Below, piece after piece: positions 1 through 6,320 of a stretch of DNA of 9,402 bases (position 1 is its first letter; the number at the start of each line of letters is the position of its first letter). Below the pieces are notes generated by a model. It was not told the origin of the DNA and made no database searches. It saw only the letters and a list, made by a program, of their open reading frames with translations. The position numbers and the translations under genes were made by a program. This DNA is from Bacillota bacterium (GTDB taxonomy: Bacteria; Bacillota; Clostridia; Saccharofermentanales; DTU023), in assembly GCA_023388605.1 (NCBI GenBank), contig JAEWFX010000011.1:1-9402 (forward strand), written 5' to 3'.

Positions 1-368
1 GTCACATACGCACGAAATTTATAGACTTCCTTTCGGTATCGCAGAAAAGCAAGGAACATAAGGATGCACAATCCACCGACGACGATGACGGTCGACCATC
101 TCAAGGCAAAAAGGATGTCCGCGTACACATTGTCGAATGTGAAGATCTTTGTAAATAGATTGTCTTGCGTCTCAACATGCCGAAAATAGCCCGGTAGGAT
201 GAGCACTTGCATCGCTCCGCCAAAAAAGAGCAAACTTAAAAATAAGTACCAAATGTAGCGAAAAATACTGACATGATGCTCATGGACAAGACCACAATAC
301 CACCATTCATTCGGATATTTGAATTTTTTGAGTGCTACATCTTCCGGTAGCTTGTAGAAGCTTTTCAT
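1..368 (-). CDS. Small membrane protein of unknown function, 3' end missing
   Basis: The reading frame starts at an ATG (366-368) and stays open for 122 codons to the left edge, so its C-terminus is missing. A very strong AGGAGGGG ribosome binding site lies 4 nt upstream, which makes the start convincing. The N-terminus is polar, with a Trp/His-rich stretch around residues 20-33 (NEWWYCG then VHEHHV). Two hydrophobic segments follow, at about residues 37-59 and 92-109. Between them is a polar loop of about 30 residues, and after the second comes a basic RYRKEVYK stretch that suggests a cytoplasmic side. I recognise no family. It lies 56 nt after the rRNA methyltransferase gene on the same strand with no obvious promoter or terminator between, so co-transcription is likely. 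Its G+C content looks clearly higher than that of the methyltransferase gene. That it is a real membrane protein is well supported; its function is unknown. Confidence 0.7.
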   Translation of the reverse strand, partial: MKSFYKLPEDVALKKFKYPNEWWYCGLVHEHHVSIFRYIWYLFLSLLFFGGAMQVLILPGYFRHVETQDNLFTKIFTFDNVYADILFALRWSTVIVVGGLCILMFLAFLRYRKEVYKFRAYV

Positions 369-372
369 GCTA

Positions 373-381
373 CCCCCTCCT
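373..381 (-). promoter_or_regulatory. Strong Shine-Dalgarno site of the left-edge membrane protein gene
   Basis: Read on the minus strand this is AGGAGGGGG, 4 nt before the ATG at 368. It is the strongest ribosome binding site among the four genes of this operon and fixes the start of the partial gene. The intergenic stretch 369-424 shows no clear -10 element, so the gene probably depends on read-through from upstream. Confidence 0.7.
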
Positions 382-424
382 TTGGAGTCCATCCGAACAA
401 CCGATCGTTAAACAAGGCTTTCCG

Positions 425-1744
425 CTACCGCACCTGTGTCATCAAACACACCGTCTCCACATCCATGGTCTGAGGAAACATATCGTAGGCAGTTATTTTC
501 TCTATCCTAAACGTGTTCTTTAACAAAACTAGATCCCTAGCTAATGTTGCTGGATTACAGGACATATAAATAACGTTTTTGGCACATGAACAGAGAAAAT
601 CGGCAACTGATTTATCTAGTCCCCGACGAGGTGGATCGACGATGATGGTATCAAAAAATATATTGTTATAAGTACTGGAGTTAACAATATCCTCTGCCTT
701 TTGGCTGATAAACTTAGCATTTTTAAGTTTATTTAATCTGGCATTTTGTCGAGCCTGTTCAACAGCAGTATCAACTACTTCAATGCCTTGGATTTGTAAG
801 TTAGGGAATCTCTTAGCTACCTGTAAGGTTATTGTAGCACTTCCACAATAAAGATCTAATATCTCTTCACCTCTAATCATCTGTACCAGATCACACATTA
901 TTAGCTCTGTTAGTGTGGTATTGATCTGAAAAAAATCAGTAGTGTTATAGATATATTCGATATCGTTGAGTTTCTCTGCGATCTTACCTTTACCGTAGAG
1001 ATATTTAAGTTTATTTTTTGCTTGCAAACTGATGCTGCTTATCTTTAATTGTGATCTATTGTTGCAACATATTAATTGTTGAGCGATCTCTTGAAAGCTG
1101 TGTAATTGAGCAAAATTATTTACTCCAAAAACAATACCGAGTTCTCCTAAGGCTTGACTATAACGTATTTGAACCGATTGTAAGGTCGATAAGTCATGTC
1201 TGTTTTCGCAGATAATTTGTTCTAGAAGTTGGCGACAATTATCAATTGGTTTCGCTACAATTAAACAAAATGATTCTTGTTTAGCTACCAATCTACTTTT
1301 AGCACGAAAAAAACCTAATTTACCAGTTTCTTTATCAAAATGATAACGTGCATTATTGCGATAGAAATATTCACTGCCAGCATTCTTGATTTCAATACTT
1401 GCTATTAATTCTGGATCGTCGATTTTACCGACTCGTTGCAGTGTTTGTCGAAGATGTTTTAGCTTATATGAACACTGGGCGTCATAATGTAAATGAAGCA
1501 ATTCACAACCGCCACACTCAGGGAAATTACTACATTCTGGGCTTCGACGCTCTCTACAAGTATTGATGATGTCAACTACTGTACCCTCAGCTATGCCTTT
1601 ATGAGCAGAGCTGACTTCTACCCTTACTTCTTCTCCTGGCAAGGCATGTGGTACAAAGCAAACCTGCCCATTAGGCAGACGACAAACTCCTTCACCATGT
1701 GAATTGAGATCTTCTATAGTTACAATATAGGAAGGATTCGACAT
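425..1744 (-). CDS. rlmD: 23S rRNA (uracil-5-)-methyltransferase, RlmD/TrmA family
   Basis: The product is an S-adenosylmethionine-dependent enzyme that methylates C5 of uridine in 23S rRNA (U1939 for RlmD; Gram-positive RlmCD enzymes also modify U747). Counting 439 residues from the ATG at 1744, an N-terminal TRAM RNA-binding domain (about 1-60) is followed by iron-sulfur cysteines C71, C77, C80 and C160, spaced as in E. coli RlmD. Then come FFQIN (271-275), the SAM-binding DLYCGSAT (297-304), DPPRRG (370-375), the catalytic cysteine in SCNPATLARD (C396) and the general base E430 in VETV. All key residues are present and length is normal. The ATG sits 1 nt after the upstream gene's TAG, which suggests translational coupling. 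An in-frame GTG at 1762 would add six residues and overlap the upstream gene; its AAGGAG lies 16 nt away, too far to be convincing. The gene is notably AT-rich. Family call is firm; the exact target uridine is inferred. Confidence 0.93.
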   Translation of the reverse strand: MSNPSYIVTIEDLNSHGEGVCRLPNGQVCFVPHALPGEEVRVEVSSAHKGIAEGTVVDIINTCRERRSPECSNFPECGGCELLHLHYDAQCSYKLKHLRQTLQRVGKIDDPELIASIEIKNAGSEYFYRNNARYHFDKETGKLGFFRAKSRLVAKQESFCLIVAKPIDNCRQLLEQIICENRHDLSTLQSVQIRYSQALGELGIVFGVNNFAQLHSFQEIAQQLICCNNRSQLKISSISLQAKNKLKYLYGKGKIAEKLNDIEYIYNTTDFFQINTTLTELIMCDLVQMIRGEEILDLYCGSATITLQVAKRFPNLQIQGIEVVDTAVEQARQNARLNKLKNAKFISQKAEDIVNSSTYNNIFFDTIIVDPPRRGLDKSVADFLCSCAKNVIYMSCNPATLARDLVLLKNTFRIEKITAYDMFPQTMDVETVCLMTQVR

Positions 1745-1745
1745 A

Positions 1746-3143
1746 CTAGATATCGAACTCACGACGCTGATAGATCAGCTCCTTGATCTGCCTAGCTAAC
1801 TGCAAATCTTCATAAATGCCATAAATCTGGCAGAACTCAGAAAAATCATCGTACTCCTCACTACGATCGGCTAGGCGTGAGACGAAGTGACGGCTGGCAG
1901 GATTGGCAATATCAGTTATCAGAGGCATATTGATCCAGTTGAATACGCCTCTACCTCCAAGATCAAATTCCGGTTTTTCCCGTAAGTTATTTTCTACAGA
2001 ATCTTGATCCTTATTTAGTTCTGCACATAATTCAGTGAGTGCACGCTGAACTGAAGATTTAGGATAGGTAGCTTGTAGTGTCAACCAACCATGAAAATAT
2101 AATAGTTTATTGGCACGACGTTTAATTAAATAAGTCAGTCGCTCACGATCATAAGAACTTTTACAAACTGCCAAAGCTGGGAAAATACCCAAAAGATCTT
2201 CTGTACGAAGGGAGTCTGCCATAAAATCCAGTGCTTCTGCATTGGGGCATGTATATAGTTGAGACATCAACCAATTGATATTGGTTTTGACTATATTTTG
2301 TTGTTCTCGAGGCAGAGGTAAATAATCTTTTGCGATCTCTTTAACTTCATCGAGATTGGTAGCTCGCTGTGTTTCGACATGCTTAAAATAATAGGCTGGT
2401 CGCAACTTGAGTTCTGCTTCAGCCAATGGTAATTTGGCATGCTTAGCCAGGATCTCTTCTAAGGGTGTCAATTCTTCTTCACCATGCGGTGCGAAGTTTA
2501 CTTCTTTAACTGAATTCTCTACTCTGCTGTCAGAAGAGCTTTCTGAATTCATCGTCTCTGATGCTTTTACAGCTGCAGCGGTAGCCGCTTTGACATCCTG
2601 ATCTTGATCCATCGCATCAGCAATATTCTCGTCGTCAGTAGCTATCTCAGTCACTACTTCATCGATGATTTCCTTGTGCGAATCTGTGTGCAGCTCCTCG
2701 TTAGTATTACTTTCGACAGAGTCATCTAGTTCAGGTTCTTTTGTCGATTTAGCAGCAAAAGGATTGTACCTATTGAGAGCATTAGTCTGCATATACTCTT
2801 TGGTAAATTCTTGAGCATATTCATCAGCATCCCTAGGCTTGGGTTTTGCTCCTTCAAAAAATCGCTGCAGTTTATTGAAGATATTGCTAGTAAAGGATCT
2901 GCTAGAATTGTCATCTTCGACCTGATCATCTTCATCGGGATGGATATCTATGTCTGGTCTATCTTCTTCATTAGTATCTTCTACAATTACATCGATATCA
3001 TTGCTATCTTCGTCATCACTTTCAGCAACTTCAGACAACACTTCACTCACGACGGGTTCTTCTTCAAAACTGACCGTCGGGAAATCGTCGAAACTCTTGA
3101 ATTGAATCTTAGGCTTGCGAAATTTCTTGTTGCTGTCTGCCAT
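1746..3143 (-). CDS. Acidic protein of unknown function with a disordered N-terminal half
   Basis: The 465-residue product starts at an ATG preceded by AGAGGT, 8 nt after the stop of the upstream membrane protein gene. After a short basic start (KKFRKPK), residues about 26-80 are extremely rich in Asp and Glu. A possible amphipathic helix lies at 84-100 (FTSNIFNKLQRFFEG). Another low-complexity Asp/Glu/Ser/Asn-rich and Ala-rich stretch runs to about 225. From about 226 to the end the sequence looks folded and mostly helical, with Trp, Tyr and Cys residues and conserved-looking segments such as GGRGVFNWINMPL. There is no signal peptide, transmembrane segment or recognisable catalytic motif, so it is probably cytoplasmic. 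I do not recognise the family. The tight spacing makes the upstream coiled-coil membrane protein the natural candidate partner, which is inference only. Confidence 0.82.
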   Translation of the reverse strand: MADSNKKFRKPKIQFKSFDDFPTVSFEEEPVVSEVLSEVAESDDEDSNDIDVIVEDTNEEDRPDIDIHPDEDDQVEDDNSSRSFTSNIFNKLQRFFEGAKPKPRDADEYAQEFTKEYMQTNALNRYNPFAAKSTKEPELDDSVESNTNEELHTDSHKEIIDEVVTEIATDDENIADAMDQDQDVKAATAAAVKASETMNSESSSDSRVENSVKEVNFAPHGEEELTPLEEILAKHAKLPLAEAELKLRPAYYFKHVETQRATNLDEVKEIAKDYLPLPREQQNIVKTNINWLMSQLYTCPNAEALDFMADSLRTEDLLGIFPALAVCKSSYDRERLTYLIKRRANKLLYFHGWLTLQATYPKSSVQRALTELCAELNKDQDSVENNLREKPEFDLGGRGVFNWINMPLITDIANPASRHFVSRLADRSEEYDDFSEFCQIYGIYEDLQLARQIKELIYQRREFDI

Positions 3144-3151
3144 GCTACCTC

Positions 3152-4696
3152 TTAGATGTGGCGTTCAATATCTGCTCTGAGTGCAATTGGTAGAGTGTCA
3201 ACAGCATCGCGGATGGCTGAAGCTGTATAGATAAGTCTCTCAACCACTTCTGCTAAGCTCTGCTCGAAGTCACCTAATTTATCTTTGACATAATCTTCAC
3301 TCTGTTGAGAGAAATTAAACTGTGCCTTACGCAAATCACTCTCAGTTTTTTGCAGAGTTTCATTGATGTTTTTAAATTCATCCAGAACTTGATGGAGCTG
3401 TTCTTGTTGCTCGTTGCGGATACTCATGGCATGTTCGATGGTCTTGCTGGCAGCGCTGATACCATCTGTGATCACGCTGCAAGAATTGGTCAGCGACTGA
3501 TCGAGATTGGCGATTTCACTGCGTAGTCCTCGTTCTTCACCGATATAGATGGCACTGATTTTTTCGATGACATCTGCCAGCACTCCTAAGTGTTCACGTA
3601 TATCTGACATGTCTTGGCTCACCACCGTCTTAGTTTCATCCATAGCATGTAGAGACTCAGCGATGGTGCGGTTTAACATCATGTTTTGTTGACGTGAATT
3701 CTCTAGTACTGCGACTGAATCATGGATAAAGTGACGAGTATCGGCGATCAATTCAGAGAAATCATGTAATTCTGTTACTAGAGGATTCAGATGTTTTCCC
3801 ATAGAAATGACGACTTGCTCAGAAAATTGTTCAGCTAATCTAGTCATATCACGGTCTTGTTTCTCAGCGAGATCGCGTGCTAATTGAGGCAGAGTCGCAG
3901 AGGCTTCCTGAATGGGTGGAACCACCTGATTCTCCATGATCTCACGTACAGCACCAGTCATGCTGTCGACAAACTTACCCTCTACTAATTCTCTTGTAGT
4001 AGCATCAAAACTGCTGAGGGAGTTCTGCATGGCATAGTCATGTTCTAAGACGCTGTCTACCAGAAGAGCTGCTCCGGAATGATCAGTATAGATAGGCAAG
4101 TAACGAGACATCACTTCTTGTAGGCGTTGATATTCATTGTTGAGTTTTTGCTTGATGCTGAAAATACTTGTTGCAGTAACCATTACAGCGATACAAGATG
4201 TGATAAAGGGCAACAGTATGATCGCGGCAGGCTTCTCAGAAACAGAGATCTGGGTATAAGGCAAGAGCCATTGTACGAATGAACAGAACAAACCGATGGC
4301 GATCACATAAAAAGGGATACTATCGAATAATTTTTGTCGGCTGTAGTTTTGGGGAGACATCTGTTGGGGAGACAAATACGGTGCTAAATCAGGCACCCAG
4401 CGATCGTTGTACTTAATCTTCGCTTGTTGCAAAGCTTTATCTAACTGAGTAGACACTTCAGCAGAACGAAATTCTCCGAGTTTTTGACGCAAACGGTCAA
4501 CATTATCCGCACTGTATGAGCCTAAGGCTTCTATATCTTCAGCAGTTTGGTCGACCTGGAGTTTGAATTTGCTGTGTAAAGCATGATAACCACTGCTGAC
4601 TACTGCACATAATAGCAACACCAGAATAGTGGGTATATAACTCAATAATATGGTCGAAAGATCAAATTGAAACATTGCCAAACTAAAAGTAAACAT
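3152..4696 (-). CDS. Three-helix membrane protein with long coiled-coil tail, MotA/ZorA-like architecture
   Basis: From the ATG at 4696 the product is 514 residues. Hydrophobic segments lie at about 13-36, 128-146 and 157-179. Between the first and second is a charged helical region (about 43-105). After the third comes a long cytoplasmic tail of about 330 residues, rich in Glu, Gln, Lys and Leu with no Pro-rich breaks, typical of coiled coil. The segment IPFYVIAIGLFCSFV at the second helix loosely resembles the pore-helix pattern of MotA/TolQ/ExbB and ZorA proteins, but their Gly-rich signature is degenerate, so this is a resemblance and not a family assignment. Chemoreceptor-like coiled coil is an alternative, but the signalling hairpin tip is not seen. 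A TTG at 4708 could add four residues; I prefer the ATG because a GGGGG purine run lies about 5 nt upstream of it. It is the first gene of the operon, driven by the promoter at 4724-4732. Confidence 0.82.
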   Translation of the reverse strand: MFTFSLAMFQFDLSTILLSYIPTILVLLLCAVVSSGYHALHSKFKLQVDQTAEDIEALGSYSADNVDRLRQKLGEFRSAEVSTQLDKALQQAKIKYNDRWVPDLAPYLSPQQMSPQNYSRQKLFDSIPFYVIAIGLFCSFVQWLLPYTQISVSEKPAAIILLPFITSCIAVMVTATSIFSIKQKLNNEYQRLQEVMSRYLPIYTDHSGAALLVDSVLEHDYAMQNSLSSFDATTRELVEGKFVDSMTGAVREIMENQVVPPIQEASATLPQLARDLAEKQDRDMTRLAEQFSEQVVISMGKHLNPLVTELHDFSELIADTRHFIHDSVAVLENSRQQNMMLNRTIAESLHAMDETKTVVSQDMSDIREHLGVLADVIEKISAIYIGEERGLRSEIANLDQSLTNSCSVITDGISAASKTIEHAMSIRNEQQEQLHQVLDEFKNINETLQKTESDLRKAQFNFSQQSEDYVKDKLGDFEQSLAEVVERLIYTASAIRDAVDTLPIALRADIERHI

Positions 4697-4716
4697 AGAT
4701 GCCCCCAAAGCAATTT

Positions 4717-4745
4717 TTTATAAATTATAACATAGTGTGTAAAAT
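4717..4745 (+). promoter_or_regulatory. Candidate pepT promoter
   Basis: TTTATA (4717-4722, four of six consensus bases) and TAAAAT (4740-4745, five of six) are separated by 17 nt. The predicted start near 4752 gives a very short leader before the AGGAGG at 4756. The element overlaps the opposing extended -10, so the two promoters may compete. The match is modest and the region is simply AT-rich, so this is tentative. Confidence 0.3.
4724..4732 (-). promoter_or_regulatory. Extended -10 promoter of the membrane-protein/rlmD operon
   Basis: Read on the minus strand this is TGTTATAAT: a consensus -10 hexamer (4724-4729) with the TGn extension. No good -35 hexamer is visible at 16-18 nt, which is usual for extended -10 promoters. 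Transcription would start near 4717, about 20 nt before the ATG at 4696 and too close to the alternative TTG at 4708 for a normal ribosome binding site. This supports the ATG start. Confidence 0.6.
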
Positions 4746-4755
4746 GTGATTATCT

Positions 4756-4761
4756 AGGAGG
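4756..4761 (+). promoter_or_regulatory. Shine-Dalgarno site of pepT
   Basis: AGGAGG, 5 nt before the ATG at 4767. This perfect site fixes the pepT start. Confidence 0.75.
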
Positions 4762-4766
4762 ATTAT

Positions 4767-5999
4767 ATGTATTATCAAGACCAACGACAAAAATTATTGG
4801 ATCGATTTTTTCGTTATATCGCTGTAGATACAAAATCTGATCCGTGTGCAGAAAGAGTCCCCAGCACTGCCAAACAGCATAATTTGGCAAAGCTTCTCTA
4901 CTCTGAATTACAGGAGATGGGATTACAGGACGTCTATTATGATGAAGAGAACTGTTATGTGTACGCCAAATTGCCTGGCAACACCACAAAAAATGTCAAA
5001 AGCATCGGTTTTCTAGCCCACATCGATACAGCGCCTGACCTCGATGGCAAGTGTACAAATCCACAAATTGTCGAGTATAAAGGTGGAGATATCAAATTGA
5101 ATGATCAATATACACTATCACCTGAGGTATTCCCCATACTCAATAAATTTATAGGTGAACAGTTGATCACGACTGATGGAACTACTTTACTAGGAGCAGA
5201 TGATAAGGCTGGTATGACTGAGATCATGGAAGCTGTTCAGTATTTGCTGGATCATCCTGAGATAGAACACGGTACTATCTGCATCGCCTTCGTCCCAGAT
5301 GAGGAGATCGGTCACGGTGCTAAACTTTTAGATCTCGAGCGTTTCGGTGCTGATTTTGCTTACACCATCGATGGCGGAGATGAAGGCGGTATCGAATATG
5401 AAACCTTCAACGCAGCTTCTGCCAAGATCGAATTTGCTGGTCGCAATGTTCACCCTGGTTCAGCCAAAGATAAAATGATCAATGCCTCACTCTTAGCGAT
5501 GCAATTTCACAATATGCTGCCTGTAGCTGCCCGACCTGAATTGACCGAGAAGCGTCAGGGATTTTTCCTGTTGACTCAAATGTCTGGTGAAGTTGAAAAG
5601 GCTGTGCTCGAATACATTATCCGCGATCACGATGCCACTGGATTCGCCAAAAAGAAAGATATTTTAGAATCGATAGCTGAAGTGATAAATCTCGAATATC
5701 CGAATAGCTGTTCCGTAACGATTAAAGATTCCTACAAGAATATGGGTGAAATCATCAATCAACATCCTGAGATCGTAGAGCTCGCCAACAAAGCCATGTG
5801 TGAAGTAGGTGTAATACCCTTCTCCGAAGCTGTTCGTGGCGGTACTGATGGAGCTCAATTATCTTTTCGTGGTCTTCCCTGCCCTAATCTCTTCACTGGT
5901 GGATACAACTACCATGGCCGTTACGAGTTTGCAGTAGTCTCGCAGATGGAGAACGCAGTACGCACTCTAATCTCCATCGCCAATTGTTACGTTAAATAA
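4767..5999 (+). CDS. pepT: Peptidase T (tripeptide aminopeptidase), M20B metallopeptidase
   Basis: The product is a cytoplasmic di-zinc aminopeptidase that releases the N-terminal residue from tripeptides in the last steps of peptide use. Its 410 residues match the family's usual length (about 408-410). The M20 metal-site pattern is complete: H85 and D87 in AHIDTAPD, D145 in GADDKAG, the catalytic and ligand pair E179-E180 in PDEEIGHG, D202 in IDGGDEGG, and H383 in GGYNYHGRYEF near the C-terminus. The dimerisation (lid) domain spans about residues 210-325 and includes the NVHPGSAKDKMINAS motif. The ATG follows a perfect AGGAGG. The gene stands alone, divergent from the membrane-protein operon and convergent with the ATP synthase operon, so no functional link to either neighbour is implied. 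The family call is secure. Confidence 0.97.
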   Translation: MYYQDQRQKLLDRFFRYIAVDTKSDPCAERVPSTAKQHNLAKLLYSELQEMGLQDVYYDEENCYVYAKLPGNTTKNVKSIGFLAHIDTAPDLDGKCTNPQIVEYKGGDIKLNDQYTLSPEVFPILNKFIGEQLITTDGTTLLGADDKAGMTEIMEAVQYLLDHPEIEHGTICIAFVPDEEIGHGAKLLDLERFGADFAYTIDGGDEGGIEYETFNAASAKIEFAGRNVHPGSAKDKMINASLLAMQFHNMLPVAARPELTEKRQGFFLLTQMSGEVEKAVLEYIIRDHDATGFAKKKDILESIAEVINLEYPNSCSVTIKDSYKNMGEIINQHPEIVELANKAMCEVGVIPFSEAVRGGTDGAQLSFRGLPCPNLFTGGYNYHGRYEFAVVSQMENAVRTLISIANCYVK

Positions 6000-6016
6000 A
6001 ATATGAAAACAATGAA

Positions 6017-6048
6017 ATAGCTGGCGATCTTGTTGATCTGCCAGCTAT
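6017..6048. terminator. Hairpin between convergent pepT and atpC, likely bidirectional terminator
   Basis: A 9-bp perfect arm (ATAGCTGGC at 6017-6025 with GCCAGCTAT at 6040-6048) continues after a single bulged T into a 4-bp GATC/GATC helix, closed by a TTGTT loop. It begins 17 nt after the pepT stop and 13 nt after the atpC stop. The minus-strand side is followed by a broken T-rich tract (TTTCATTGTTTTC), so termination of the atp operon is better supported than that of pepT, whose downstream side is only AT-rich. Confidence 0.7.
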
Positions 6049-6061
6049 ATTATGTCAAAAG

Positions 6062-6319
6062 TTAGATCAATGCACTGATAACTTCAGCCGTATTACCTAA
6101 AAAACTGAAATAGGCATCTTTGACTTCAAATGGGTGTAATTCTTCACCTTCATTGATGCGGTATTCGATCTTACCATCGGACAATTTAACTAACATCGGT
6201 TCATGATGAGCCAATAGACCGATATTACCGTCAGGAGTTGTGATATCAAGGTACACAATATCCGTATCTACAGCAACTCCACTGGGTGTAACTATTTTGA
6301 GTCGAAATGTACTTGCCAT
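6062..6319 (-). CDS. atpC: ATP synthase epsilon subunit, beta-sandwich domain only
   Basis: This is the epsilon subunit of the F1 central stalk, which links gamma to the c-ring and in most bacteria inhibits ATP hydrolysis through a C-terminal helical hairpin. The 85 residues cover just the N-terminal beta-sandwich: FRLKIVTPSG, then TPDGNIGLLAHHEPMLVKLSDGKIEY, and a final strand AEVISALI that aligns with the VTVLADTA strand of ordinary epsilon subunits. Those are about 130-140 residues long, so the whole hairpin is missing. The usual GG(I/F)xEV segment is replaced by DAYFSFLGNTAEV. The stop is followed at once by the terminator hairpin, with no leftover helical coding sequence, so this looks like a natural short form and not a frameshift. 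The ATG follows the atpD TAA by 1 nt, and its AGAAGG site overlaps the end of atpD, indicating coupled translation. It is the last gene of the operon. Confidence 0.92.
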   Translation of the reverse strand: MASTFRLKIVTPSGVAVDTDIVYLDITTPDGNIGLLAHHEPMLVKLSDGKIEYRINEGEELHPFEVKDAYFSFLGNTAEVISALI

Positions 6320-6320
6320 A

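Noticed and set aside
270..285. VHEHHV in the left-edge protein as an HExxH zinc protease site
   Set aside because: The spacing is wrong: the residue where the second histidine should be is Val, and the stretch is next to, not within, a helical catalytic domain.
377..387. Small CTCC/GGAG hairpin covering the Shine-Dalgarno site of the left-edge gene
   Set aside because: A 4-bp stem with a 3-nt loop is too weak to count as a regulatory structure.
2811..3155. Open plus-strand frame of 114 codons opposite the acidic protein gene
   Set aside because: It arises from reading the Asp/Glu-rich codons of the acidic protein backwards, giving an Ile/Phe-rich nonsense sequence with no ribosome binding site.
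3152..4696. Zorya defence system
   Set aside because: Only a loose ZorA-like architecture is present; no ZorB-like partner, helicase or nuclease gene lies in the window, and the neighbours are a housekeeping methyltransferase and unknown proteins.
4697..4708. TTG at 4708 as start of the coiled-coil membrane protein
   Set aside because: It has no ribosome binding site and lies about 10 nt from the predicted transcription start; the ATG at 4696 has a purine run upstream.
6049..6061. Frameshift as the cause of the short epsilon subunit
   Set aside because: Only 13 nt separate the stop from the terminator hairpin and no helical-hairpin coding sequence follows in any frame.
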